A DNA stretch of 64,000 nt from Gordonia phthalatica (lineage in GTDB: Bacteria; Actinomycetota; Actinomycetes; Mycobacteriales; Mycobacteriaceae). The translations under genes and the position numbers were made by a program. The stretch spans positions 2,108,001-2,172,000 of the forward strand of contig NZ_CP011853.1 of assembly GCF_001305675.1 (NCBI RefSeq). Reading direction: 5' to 3'. Positions 1 to 7,451 of the stretch are shown here, piece after piece. Positions within the stretch are counted from its first letter, which is position 1. Each line of letters opens with the position of its first letter. The notes under the pieces are model-generated. The model was given only the letters and a program-made list of their open reading frames with translations. It was not told the origin of the DNA and did not search any database.

Positions 1-112
1 CCGCTGACCTGGACAGGTTTTGCGCGCCCTGCGCAGAAGGGGCGGCCCGCGCCTGACGTCGGATGTCCCGACTGCCGGGACGTCGGATGCGCGGCGGTTG
101 CACGCCGCGTGC

Positions 113-118
113 TAATTT
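113..118 (+). promoter_or_regulatory. Probable -10 element of the riboflavin operon promoter
   Basis: TAATTT lies about ten bases before the first paired base of the FMN aptamer, where a promoter for a riboswitch leader is expected. No convincing -35 was found. Bases 1-112 hold no gene I can support, only an 11-bp direct repeat (GACGTCGGATG at 55-65 and 79-89) flanking a short hairpin. One frame is open from base 1 to a stop at 118-120 but resembles nothing known. Confidence 0.35.
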
Positions 119-128
119 CGTAAGTGAG

Positions 129-325
129 TTCTCGGGGCGGGGTGAAAGTCCCCACCGGCGGTAATGCTTTCGCAAGAAGGACGAGCCCGCGAGCGCCCGC
201 GCAGCAGTGCGGGGACGAGCAGACTTCGGTGCGATCCCGGGGCCGACGGTCACAGTCCGGATACGAGAGGACGACAGCGGCACCCGCCGACTGTCTCTCC
301 CGAGTGCACGGTGCAAAGGAGAGAC
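129..325 (+). promoter_or_regulatory. FMN riboswitch (RFN element) with Shine-Dalgarno sequestering hairpin
   Basis: The aptamer spans about 129-269 and carries the conserved RFN blocks GGGGTGAAAGTCCCCACCGG and GACGGTCACAGTCCGGAT. Stem P1 pairs 130-134 with 264-268. The expression platform can be read directly: GTCTCTCC (293-300) is a perfect complement of GGAGAGAC (318-325), which contains the ribosome binding site of ribC, whose TTG start is at 327. The 3' strand of P1, GAGAG (265-269), can instead pair with CTCTC (295-299). This predicts that FMN binding frees the sequestering strand and blocks ribC translation, while absence of FMN opens the site. The family is certain from its conserved blocks; the translational mechanism is inferred from these pairings. 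Confidence 0.95.
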
Positions 326-326
326 G

Positions 327-974
327 TTGTTCACGGGAATCGTGGAGGAGCGTGGCGAGATCACCGCCCGCGACGACCTCACGGAAGCCGCACGTTTTCG
401 AATCCGCGGCGCGCTGGTGACCAGCGATGCGTCCTTCGGCGACTCGATCGCCGTCAACGGAGTCTGCCTGACCGTCACCGAGCTCGCCGACGATGAATTC
501 ACCGTCGACGTGATGGCGGAGACCCTCAAGCGCAGTTCGCTGGACCGACTCGGCGCGGGCGCCACGGTCAACCTCGAACGCGCGATGGCGGCGGGCGGCC
601 GCTTCGGCGGACACATCGTGCAGGGCCACGTCGACGGCGTCGGCGAGATCCGGGCGGTGTCTCCGAGCGAGAACTGGACCGTCGCCCGTGTCGCCGTGCC
701 TGCGCACCTGGCGCGCTACGTGGTCGAAAAGGGGTCGATCACCATCGACGGCATCTCGCTCACGGTCTCGGCCGTCGGAGTCGATCGGGAATACGGGGAC
801 TGGCTCGAAGTGTCTCTCATACCGACCACTCTCGCCGAGACGAATCTCGGCGACGCCGCCCCAGGCGTGCGCGTGAACTTGGAAGTCGATGTCATCGCGA
901 AGTACGTCGAGCGCCTCACCGGCGCCGGTCGCACCGCGAACGCTGATGTGGAAGGCAGTGAGCCGAATGAGTGA
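327..974 (+). CDS. ribC: Riboflavin synthase, alpha chain
   Basis: Dismutates two 6,7-dimethyl-8-ribityllumazine to riboflavin plus 5-amino-6-ribitylaminouracil, the last step of riboflavin synthesis in the cytosol. The 215-residue protein starts with the family hallmark MFTGIVEE and has two tandem lumazine-binding domains (about 1-95 and 96-195), with GGHIVQGHVDG opening the second. TTG at 327 is chosen because it gives the hallmark N-terminus and has AAGGAGAG at 316-323; an upstream in-frame start would run through the riboswitch. It overlaps ribBA by 8 bases, so the two are translationally coupled. Expression is controlled by the FMN riboswitch just upstream. Called ribE in some nomenclatures. 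Confidence 0.96.
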   Translation: MFTGIVEERGEITARDDLTEAARFRIRGALVTSDASFGDSIAVNGVCLTVTELADDEFTVDVMAETLKRSSLDRLGAGATVNLERAMAAGGRFGGHIVQGHVDGVGEIRAVSPSENWTVARVAVPAHLARYVVEKGSITIDGISLTVSAVGVDREYGDWLEVSLIPTTLAETNLGDAAPGVRVNLEVDVIAKYVERLTGAGRTANADVEGSEPNE

Positions 975-2301
975 GACCGGCAGCAATGAGGCCGCAGTGA
1001 AGGACGACTCGGTGACGGATGCGGCGGAGAAGGTCGTGTTCGACACCGTCGAGCGCGCCATCGCCGACATCGCCGAAGGCAAGGCCGTCGTGGTCGTCGA
1101 CGACGAGGACCGCGAGAACGAGGGCGACCTGATCTTCGCCGCCGAGAAGGCGACACCGGAACTGGTCGCGTTCATGGTGCGGTACACCTCCGGGTACCTC
1201 TGCGTGCCGATGACCGGCGACAACTGCGACCGGCTGGGCCTTCCGCCGATGTACTCGGTGAATCAGGACAAGCACGGCACCGCCTACACGGTGACCGTCG
1301 ACGCCCGCGAGGGCATCGGGACCGGCATCAGCGCCGCTGACCGGGCGACCACCATGCAGAAGCTCGCCGACCCGACGTCCAACGCCCACGACTTCACCCG
1401 TCCCGGCCACGTGGTGCCGCTGCGCGCCAAGCCGGGCGGCGTCCTGCGTCGTCCCGGCCACACCGAGGCCGCCGTCGACCTGGCGACCGCCGCCGGTCTG
1501 GCCCCCGCGGGCGTGATCTGCGAGATCGTGAGCCAGAAGGATCCGGGCCACATGGCCCAGACCCCGGAGCTGCGCGTCTTCGCCGACGAGCACGACCTGG
1601 CGCTGATCTCGATCGCCGATCTGATCACCTGGCGTCGTCACCACGAGAAGCACGTCGAGCGCGTCGCCGATGCCCGGATCCCCACCGCCCACGGCACGTT
1701 CCGCGCCGTGGGCTACCGGAGCTCGTTCGACGACGCCGAGCACGTCGCCCTCGTGATGGGCGACATCAGCGGTGCCGACGGCAAGGGCGAGGACGTCCTG
1801 GTGCGCGTGCATTCCGAGTGCCTCACCGGTGACGTCTTCGGCTCGCTGCGTTGCGACTGCGGGCCGCAGCTCGACGCGGCGATGGAGATGGTCGGCCGCG
1901 AGGGACGCGGCGTGGTCCTCTACATGCGCGGCCACGAGGGACGCGGCATCGGGCTGATGCATAAGCTGCAGGCCTACCAGCTGCAGGACGACGGCGCCGA
2001 CACCGTCGACGCGAACCTGGAACTCGGCCTGCCCGCCGACGCCCGCGACTACGGCCTCGGAGCACAGATCCTCGTCGACCTCGGCGTGCGATCGATGCGA
2101 CTGCTCACCAACAACCCGGCCAAGCGCGTCGGCCTGGACGGCTACGGCATGGAGATCGTGGAGCGCGTGCCGATGCCGGTGCGCGCCAACAAGGAGAATC
2201 TGCGGTACCTGCGCACCAAGCGCGACCGCATGGGCCATGTGCTGGAGGGACTCGACGACTTCGAGGCCGGCAACACCGACGGTGCAGGAGAAGGCGCATG
2301 A
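967..2301 (+). CDS. ribBA: Bifunctional 3,4-dihydroxy-2-butanone-4-phosphate synthase / GTP cyclohydrolase II
   Basis: Makes both precursors of the lumazine ring: the N-terminal domain converts ribulose 5-phosphate to dihydroxybutanone phosphate, and the C-terminal domain opens GTP. The 444-residue product has the RibB metal/acid loop DDEDRENEGD at residues 45-54 and HTEAAVDL further on, then the RibA zinc cluster in SECLTGDVFGSLRCDCG and the RGHEGRGIGL motif. ATG at 967 is preferred over an earlier start at 889 that lies inside ribC, because the ATGA-type overlap is typical of this operon. It is followed by ribH with a 4-base overlap. Fused RibBA is usual in actinobacteria. Confidence 0.96.
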   Translation: MSETGSNEAAVKDDSVTDAAEKVVFDTVERAIADIAEGKAVVVVDDEDRENEGDLIFAAEKATPELVAFMVRYTSGYLCVPMTGDNCDRLGLPPMYSVNQDKHGTAYTVTVDAREGIGTGISAADRATTMQKLADPTSNAHDFTRPGHVVPLRAKPGGVLRRPGHTEAAVDLATAAGLAPAGVICEIVSQKDPGHMAQTPELRVFADEHDLALISIADLITWRRHHEKHVERVADARIPTAHGTFRAVGYRSSFDDAEHVALVMGDISGADGKGEDVLVRVHSECLTGDVFGSLRCDCGPQLDAAMEMVGREGRGVVLYMRGHEGRGIGLMHKLQAYQLQDDGADTVDANLELGLPADARDYGLGAQILVDLGVRSMRLLTNNPAKRVGLDGYGMEIVERVPMPVRANKENLRYLRTKRDRMGHVLEGLDDFEAGNTDGAGEGA

Positions 2302-2768
2302 GCGGCAGCGGCGAACCCACCCTGGAACTGCAGGACGCCGGCGCGCTGACCGTCGCGATCGTCGCTTCGCAATGGCACCAGGAGATCTGCACGGCCCTCC
2401 TCGACGGCGCCGTGCGCGCCGCCGCGAGCAGCGGCATCAACGATCCGACGGTCGTGCGGGTCGCGGGCGCCATCGAACTGCCGGTCATCGTCCAGGCGTT
2501 GGCCCGCAATCACGATGCGGTGGTCGCGCTCGGCGTCGTCATCAAGGGGGAGACCCCGCACTTCGAGTACGTGTGCGACGCGGTGACCGCAGGCTTGACC
2601 CGCGTCTCGCTGGACGAGTCGACACCCGTCGGCAACGGTGTCCTCACCACCCTCACCGAGGAACAGGCCCTCGCCCGCGCCGGACTGCCGGGATCCTCGG
2701 AGGACAAGGGTGCGCAGGCGATGACCGCGGCCCTCGCCGCCGCGCTGATCCTGAAGGACCTCGGATGA
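2298..2768 (+). CDS. ribH: 6,7-dimethyl-8-ribityllumazine synthase
   Basis: Condenses dihydroxybutanone phosphate with 5-amino-6-ribitylaminouracil to give the substrate of RibC; the family forms pentameric or icosahedral shells. The 156-residue length is normal. Family signatures are GAIELPV and GVVIKGETPHFEYVCDAV, containing the catalytic histidine. The start ATG overlaps the ribBA stop (ATGA), and the stop overlaps the start of the next gene, so the four genes 327-3247 read as one coupled operon under the FMN riboswitch. Confidence 0.96.
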   Translation: MSGSGEPTLELQDAGALTVAIVASQWHQEICTALLDGAVRAAASSGINDPTVVRVAGAIELPVIVQALARNHDAVVALGVVIKGETPHFEYVCDAVTAGLTRVSLDESTPVGNGVLTTLTEEQALARAGLPGSSEDKGAQAMTAALAAALILKDLG

Positions 2769-3247
2769 CCGACGCGGCGAGCGGCGGTGCGACCGACGGG
2801 GACTGGGAGTACGTCTACCGGCCCCGCTGGATGAAGCGTGCCGCGCTGGTGGCCGTCGCGATCGTGATGATCATCCACGTGACCTTCGGCCTCCTGCTCG
2901 ACATCTCGTACACCGGCGTCAACGTCGACTGGGCGGACAAGCTGTCGTTGATCGGCGTGGGCGTGCTCATCAGCGCCGTGATCCTCTACCTGACCCGAGC
3001 GCGAATCCGCGTGGGCCCGCAGGGGATCGGCGTGCTGAATCTGGTGTCGGAGCGGGTCTTCGGCTGGGACGAGGTGCTCGGTCTCGAGTACCCGGAGAAG
3101 GGCTCGTGGGCCCGCCTGGTGTTCCCGAGCGACGAGCACATCCCGGTGATGGCGATTCAGGCGCGCGACGGCGAACTGGCCGTCGACGCGATGAACCGCA
3201 TCCGTGAGCTCGGCGCCCACTACGCGCCGGCGCGCAAGGCGGACTGA
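2765..3247 (+). CDS. Small membrane protein with PH-like (bPH) domain
   Basis: A 160-residue protein with two predicted membrane helices (about 26-50 and 59-77) followed by a cytoplasmic beta-rich segment resembling bacterial PH domains (the stretch with RIRVGPQGIGVLNL and FGWDEVLGLEYP). It overlaps the ribH stop by 4 bases and so belongs to the rib operon. A protein of this type follows ribH in mycobacteria (Rv1417 in M. tuberculosis), so the link to riboflavin genes is conserved, but no biochemical role is established. The start ATG at 2765 is set by the overlap. Confidence 0.8.
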   Translation: MTDAASGGATDGDWEYVYRPRWMKRAALVAVAIVMIIHVTFGLLLDISYTGVNVDWADKLSLIGVGVLISAVILYLTRARIRVGPQGIGVLNLVSERVFGWDEVLGLEYPEKGSWARLVFPSDEHIPVMAIQARDGELAVDAMNRIRELGAHYAPARKAD

Positions 3248-3255
3248 CTCCCCCA

Positions 3256-3347
3256 CCACTTCGCGCCTTGTCGCACCAGGTCTGTCTCCGGCACTCGGTC
3301 GCGACTGAGTGCGGGAGACAGAACTGGTGCGACTGGTCGACAAGTGG
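3256..3347. repeat. Long imperfect palindrome between convergent genes
   Basis: Core 3270-3333 is a 64-nt palindrome. The left arm starts GTCGCACCAG and the right arm ends CTGGTGCGAC; 29 of 32 positions pair through to the central GTCGCGAC. An outer CCACTT (3256-3261) pairs with AAGTGG (3342-3347) across an internal loop. It fills the gap between the PH-domain gene (plus) and the lipoprotein gene (minus). It could act as a bidirectional terminator, although no T-run follows either arm, or be a dispersed REP/MITE-like element. The symmetry is seen directly; the function is inferred. Confidence 0.75.
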
Positions 3348-3377
3348 TTCGGCAACATCCCACTGTGAATCAAAGAT

Positions 3378-4214
3378 CTAGGCGCCGATGGTGATCTTCG
3401 CCGCGAGGCCGAGCCGAGCCGCGAGGTCCTGGACGGCCGCGAGGACTGTCGGCTCCGTGCCCCGCGGCAGGGTGAGGAAGAAGCTGGGCTCGGTCAGCGG
3501 CGTCTGTGAGCTGGCCCGGCAGTGCACGGGCTGCCTGTCGGGCGGCAGGGCCGCCAGCAGGTCCCGGTACGGGGCCAAGGCGTCGAGACGGTCGCCCGCA
3601 TCCCACTGCAGGTGGCAGTCCCCGCCGCTCACCGCCAAGCGCACGAGCCCGTCCGGTCGCATCGCGACGAAGCGGTCGAGCCGCTCGGCGAGCGGATACG
3701 CCGCGGCGGTCGTATCGGCGTGGATCGAATCCGACCACAGGTCGAGTGCCGTGATCGACGAGTCGGCTGCGACCAGTGCTCTGGTCCGCTGCACCCAGCC
3801 GAGCACCGTCGAGGGATCTCCGGTGCGCGGGTTCTCCGATCCCGGGATCACGATCACTGTCACGTCCGCGGCCGCGGTCGCACCGTTGACCGAGGGGAAC
3901 GACACGCGGATCCGACTCGTGACGCCCGCGCCACCGCCGACGTTGTGCGACGCGATGGTCCGGATCGTCTGTGCCACCTCGTCATCCGACATTCCCGCGC
4001 GCAGGCGCACCGTCGAGTCCACGCTGCCCGCGGACAGCACCGCGTTGTTCGGTCGGACCGAGAAGGACTCGACCGCCGGCTGATCTCTGAGGTAGGCGGA
4101 GAACTCGTCGGCGTAGCCGTCCGCACGGTTGCAGCCCACCGACAGCGGTGCGATCAGCGCGAGGAGGGCGGCGCCGACCGCCGAACGCCGAAACCTCGCG
4201 GATGGGACACGCAT
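3378..4214 (-). CDS. Predicted lipoprotein of unknown function
   Basis: A 278-residue secreted protein with a basic N-terminus, a hydrophobic stretch and a lipobox LSVGC (lipidated Cys28), so it should be anchored on the outer face of the membrane. The rest is soluble, with an alternating alpha/beta pattern and no catalytic motif I recognise. Its position between the rib block and uvrC is where mycobacteria carry the lipoprotein gene lprH, so it may be a positional counterpart, though the orientation is opposite. A -10-like TAGCAT (4226-4221 on the minus strand) sits 6 bases before the ATG, suggesting a leaderless mRNA. Confidence 0.7.
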   Translation of the reverse strand: MRVPSARFRRSAVGAALLALIAPLSVGCNRADGYADEFSAYLRDQPAVESFSVRPNNAVLSAGSVDSTVRLRAGMSDDEVAQTIRTIASHNVGGGAGVTSRIRVSFPSVNGATAAADVTVIVIPGSENPRTGDPSTVLGWVQRTRALVAADSSITALDLWSDSIHADTTAAAYPLAERLDRFVAMRPDGLVRLAVSGGDCHLQWDAGDRLDALAPYRDLLAALPPDRQPVHCRASSQTPLTEPSFFLTLPRGTEPTVLAAVQDLAARLGLAAKITIGA

Positions 4215-4290
4215 GGATCGATGCTATCCGTCGCCCGAAGGCCTGCGCGTCGGTTCGAGTCGGCAGTCGCTCGGCGGACGGCGCCCATCC

Positions 4291-4319
4291 TTGACGTTTG
4301 ACGCTACTGTCGATAAATT
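4291..4319 (+). promoter_or_regulatory. Promoter of the catabolic operon with operator-like element in the spacer
   Basis: TTGACG (4291-4296), a 17-bp spacer and TAAATT (4314-4319) give a near-consensus sigma-A type promoter for 4347-7271. Within the spacer, GACGCTACTGTCGATA (4300-4315) matches GACACTATTGTCAATA at 13936-13951 in 13 of 16 positions, all three differences being transitions. A site between -35 and -10 is the classic place for a TetR repressor, and a TetR gene lies at 11645-12349. Both the promoter and the shared element are visible; the assignment to that regulator is inference. Confidence 0.55.
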
Positions 4320-4346
4320 GGCTATAACGTCAGATTAGGAGTCTTC

Positions 4347-5093
4347 ATGGTTACCCGCATCGGCTTGATCGTCCCGAGTTCCAACGTCACCGTCGAATCG
4401 GAGATGCCACGCATCCTGCAGGCCTCCAAGGATGTCGAGTTCACCTTCCATTCCAGCCGGATGCGCATGCACGACGTGACGCCCGAAGGTCTCGCCGCGA
4501 TGAACGCGCAGCGTGAGCGGTGCGTCTTGGAGATCGGCGACGCCGGTGTCGACGCGGTGCTGTACGCCTGCCTCGTCGCGATCATGGCGACCGGCCTCGG
4601 CGAGCACGAGCGCGCGGAGGCTGCGGTCGCCGAGCAACTGGCGGCAGGCGGTGTCAACCCGGCGGTGCTGTCGAGTGCCGGAGCGCTTCCGCGCGCCCTT
4701 CGTGATTCGGGAGCGGAGCGTGTCGCTCTCGTGATGCCGTACATGCGACCGCTCGCCGAGAAGGTGGTGGCCTATCTGGAGAACGAGGGCTTCGAGGTCG
4801 CCGACTGGCGGGCTCTGGAGGTCTCCGACAACACCGAGGTCGGCTGCATCCCCTCCGATCGGGTGATGGCCGCCGCGAGGGATCTCGACCTGACCGGCGT
4901 CGACGCGCTCGTTCTCTCGTGCTGCGTTCAGATGCCGTCGCTGTCGATCGTCGAATCCGCCGAACAGGAGCTGGGACTTCCCGTCCTGTCCGCTGCGACG
5001 GCAGGTGCGTACAGCCTGCTTCGGAGCCTGAACCTCCCCGTCGACATCCCGAATGCCGGCTCGCTGCTGCGCGCCGACGCCGTCCGCGTCTGA
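4347..5093 (+). CDS. Maleate cis-trans isomerase-like protein (Asp/Glu racemase superfamily)
   Basis: A 248-residue protein of the family containing maleate isomerase and arylmalonate decarboxylase, which use a pair of cysteines to isomerise or decarboxylate small dicarboxylic acids. The N-terminal PSSNVTVESEMP matches the maleate-isomerase PSSN-T-E type motif. Candidate catalytic cysteines are Cys75 (LYACLVA) and Cys192/193 (LSCCVQMPSL). It is the first gene of a plus-strand operon. Maleate to fumarate is a plausible terminal step of an aromatic or N-heteroaromatic ring cleavage route such as nicotinate or gentisate catabolism. The exact substrate is not proven: a substituted maleate or a decarboxylase role are alternatives. 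Confidence 0.75.
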   Translation: MVTRIGLIVPSSNVTVESEMPRILQASKDVEFTFHSSRMRMHDVTPEGLAAMNAQRERCVLEIGDAGVDAVLYACLVAIMATGLGEHERAEAAVAEQLAAGGVNPAVLSSAGALPRALRDSGAERVALVMPYMRPLAEKVVAYLENEGFEVADWRALEVSDNTEVGCIPSDRVMAAARDLDLTGVDALVLSCCVQMPSLSIVESAEQELGLPVLSAATAGAYSLLRSLNLPVDIPNAGSLLRADAVRV

Positions 5094-5134
5094 TCCGTCC
5101 CGTTCCCCGCATCCCCCCCGAGAGGTGATCACAG

Positions 5135-5797
5135 ATGTCCACCGATGCGAACCCGCAGGCACCGAAGCCCGAACACCGGGTCAAGGGTGTCGACCACGCC
5201 GCATTCCCGACCTTCGATCCGGCGGCCACCGTCCACTTCTATCGTGACGTGCTCCGATTCCCCGTCGTCCACTCGATCTGCGCCGCCGGATGGGGTCGCG
5301 AGAAGCATCCGGACTTCATTCACTTCTTCTTCGACATCGGCGACGGCGACCGGATCGCGTTCTTCTACTACTTCGGCCTCGAACCCCCGCATGGTGCCTC
5401 GACGGCGCCGGGCGATTCATGGGGAAGGCTTCCCGAGGGCACGCCGGGCTACTTCGTCGACTCGCGCCACCTGGCGATCCACGTCGACGACGAAGAGGAC
5501 CTGATGGAGTACCGGCGTCGCCTCGACGACTCGGAATGGCCGGTCGAGATGCAGGTGATGCACGAGACGATCGAGTCGATCTACACGCACGACCCGAACG
5601 GCTACATGGTCGAGATCACGCGTGCGCTGCGCCCGGTCACACCGCAGGAGGACCTCGACGCCGAACTGACGATCGATGCGCTGGTGGAGGTGGCGCAGGG
5701 CGAGGCCCCGTCGCTCGACAAGCTGTTGCTGCGCAAGGCCGAACTGATCGTCGAGCGTGCCCCGCGGTGGGCCGAGGAGCAGGAGGCGACGCGATGA
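5135..5797 (+). CDS. VOC-superfamily metalloenzyme, possible extradiol-type dioxygenase
   Basis: A 220-residue protein with the glyoxalase/bleomycin-resistance/extradiol dioxygenase fold. Putative metal ligands are His21 (VDHAAF), His112 or His116 (RHLAIHV) and Glu160 (GYMVEI), the His-His-Glu pattern of type I extradiol dioxygenases and other VOC enzymes. In this operon it is the best candidate for the ring-opening step, but VOC proteins also include isomerases, epimerases and lyases. It follows the isomerase gene by 41 bases with a GAGAGG ribosome binding site and overlaps the next gene by 4 bases. The C-terminal 50 residues are helical and charged, beyond the usual VOC core. Confidence 0.65.
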   Translation: MSTDANPQAPKPEHRVKGVDHAAFPTFDPAATVHFYRDVLRFPVVHSICAAGWGREKHPDFIHFFFDIGDGDRIAFFYYFGLEPPHGASTAPGDSWGRLPEGTPGYFVDSRHLAIHVDDEEDLMEYRRRLDDSEWPVEMQVMHETIESIYTHDPNGYMVEITRALRPVTPQEDLDAELTIDALVEVAQGEAPSLDKLLLRKAELIVERAPRWAEEQEATR

Positions 5798-6042
5798 TCG
5801 CGCGGTTCTACGTTCTGGACGTCCCGGAGAACGAGGGCGTCGTCGACGTCGTGTCGAGGACCGATGGTGTCGAGGTCGTCAAGGTGGGCCCGTACTGCCG
5901 GATCACCGGGGACGACGAGGTCGAGGTCGATCGCCGGGCGACCGGCGCGCGACATGCGGTCTGGTACAGCTCGGTGGCGGGCCTGGAGGGCTCGCGGATC
6001 GTGCAGCACGACAAAGACGCTCTGCGTGTGGTGTCGCGGTGA
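5794..6042 (+). CDS. Unknown 82-residue protein of the catabolic operon
   Basis: Starts MIARFYVLDVPE with an ATGA overlap to the VOC gene and ends overlapping the GTG of the hydrolase gene, so it is wedged tightly into the operon and is very likely translated. The sequence is rich in short beta strands (VVDVVS, VEVVKVGPYCRITG, AVWYSS) and acidic residues, suggesting a small beta-sheet domain of ferredoxin-like or dimeric alpha-beta barrel type. I do not recognise the family. It could be an accessory subunit or a small isomerase or cyclase acting with the VOC enzyme; this rests on position only. Confidence 0.6.
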   Translation: MIARFYVLDVPENEGVVDVVSRTDGVEVVKVGPYCRITGDDEVEVDRRATGARHAVWYSSVAGLEGSRIVQHDKDALRVVSR

Positions 6043-7271
6043 CGGAGGCCGCCGGCCTCGGAGCCGGCCGGTATCTGGACGCGGCGGACGTCCCGGAGGG
6101 GACCGTCACGACCGCGCACGAACTGCTCACCCACGACCGAGCGCGTGTCTCCGGGCTCCTCAGGGAGGTTCCCGGGGCGACGACGGTCTGCGTCCTCATG
6201 CACCCGCGGCAGGACTTCTCGCACCACGTCCTCGTTCCGGAACTGCTGTCCCGCGGATTCGCGGTATGGACCCAGAGCACCCGCGGCGGTCTGAACGATG
6301 TGAGCCTCCTGCACGAGCAGGCGCTCCTGGACATGGCTGCCGGTCATCGTTTCCTCAGGGAACGCGGCTTCGACCGGGTCGTGTCCGTCGGTCATTCGGG
6401 CGGCGGTGCGCTGGCGGCGTACTACATCGAACAGGCGGAGGCGACGCCGTCCGGGAGGTTCGCCGATACTCCGGGTGGGAAGCCGGTGCCGCTGCGCGAG
6501 GCCGACATGCCCGTTCCCGACGCCCTCATGCTGATGGCGCCGCACCCCGGGCAGGGACTGCTCCTGGAGCGCATGATCGACCCGTCCGTGGTCGATGAGA
6601 GCGATCCGCTGTCGGTCGATTCGACCCTCGACCCGTACGACGCCGAGAACGGCTTCCGTCCGGCGCCGGAATGGTCGTCGTACAGCCCGGACTTCGTTGC
6701 GAGGTATCGAGCGGCTCAGCACGCTCGCATCGTTCGCATCGACGAGCACGCCCGGACGGCAGTGGCGAGGGCGGCGGCGGCGCGCCGCCGCCGTTCGACG
6801 TCCGGTGATCCTCAGGACTATCGAACGTCGCTCGCCTCCGGAGTGATCACCATGTATCGCAGCGACGCGGACCTCCGGTGTGTGGACTCGTCGCTGGATC
6901 CGAACGACAGGCCCTACGGGTCGTTGTTCGGCAGCCGACCGGACCTCACCAACTACGGGGTGGTGGGCTTCGGTCGGCTCACGACCCCGGAGGCGTGGCT
7001 GTCCACGTGGTCGTCGATCTCCAGCCGAGCAGGCCTCGTCCGTTCGGCGCGAGGCGTCTCCGTTCCGGTCCTGCTGGTGGAGGTCACCGGAGATCAGGCC
7101 TGCTTCCCGGCCGACGCGATCGAGATGGCAGATGCGTTCGCGGGGGACGACGTGACGCACGAGCGGGTCCGCGGCAAGCACTTCGGCGCCGCTCTGGCCG
7201 AGGGCGAGCCCACGGCCGCCGCCGCAGCGGGAGCCCTGATGGGCGGGTGGCTGACGGCACGCGGCTTCTGA
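6039..7271 (+). CDS. Alpha/beta hydrolase
   Basis: A 410-residue serine hydrolase with nucleophile elbow GHSGGG (Ser120), a likely acid in the GDQACFPAD segment near residue 355 and a His in RGKHFG near 385. Between the core strands is a long insertion (about 145-320) that should form a large cap, including a very basic patch rich in Ala and Arg near 245-252. The GTG at 6039 overlaps the previous stop by 4 bases. It is the last gene of the plus-strand operon. It may hydrolyse a ring-cleavage product, an amide (as N-formylmaleamate deformylase does) or a CoA thioester; the substrate is unknown. Confidence 0.7.
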   Translation: MTEAAGLGAGRYLDAADVPEGTVTTAHELLTHDRARVSGLLREVPGATTVCVLMHPRQDFSHHVLVPELLSRGFAVWTQSTRGGLNDVSLLHEQALLDMAAGHRFLRERGFDRVVSVGHSGGGALAAYYIEQAEATPSGRFADTPGGKPVPLREADMPVPDALMLMAPHPGQGLLLERMIDPSVVDESDPLSVDSTLDPYDAENGFRPAPEWSSYSPDFVARYRAAQHARIVRIDEHARTAVARAAAARRRRSTSGDPQDYRTSLASGVITMYRSDADLRCVDSSLDPNDRPYGSLFGSRPDLTNYGVVGFGRLTTPEAWLSTWSSISSRAGLVRSARGVSVPVLLVEVTGDQACFPADAIEMADAFAGDDVTHERVRGKHFGAALAEGEPTAAAAAGALMGGWLTARGF

Positions 7272-7312
7272 TCCTGGCGTTTCTGATCCTGCTGTACCTG
7301 ATCCTTCGCGAC

Positions 7313-7340
7313 GGGCGCAGGGGTTTCGACCTCTGCGCCC
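7313..7340 (+). terminator. Hairpin terminator with TTCG tetraloop
   Basis: GGGCGCAGGGGT (7313-7324) pairs with ACCTCTGCGCCC (7329-7340) with one G-T pair and a TTCG loop, 42 bases after the hydrolase stop. It probably ends the 4347-7271 transcript. There is no strong T-run, as is common in actinobacteria. Confidence 0.7.
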
Positions 7341-7401
7341 GTACTGCTGTTTGCGGCGTGGTCGTCTGTCTGTGGCGTCGCCGCGTCCGAGACCGGGAAA
7401 C

Positions 7402-7436
7402 GGCTGGGGCCCATCGCGTAGGCGATGGGCCCAGCC
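7402..7436. terminator. Hairpin between convergent operons
   Basis: GGCTGGGGCCCATCGC (7402-7417) pairs with GCGATGGGCCCAGCC (7422-7436) with one bulged G. It lies just beyond the stop of the minus-strand hydrolase gene and probably terminates that operon, or both. Confidence 0.65.
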
Positions 7437-7451
7437 GAGGGTGCGAGCGGC

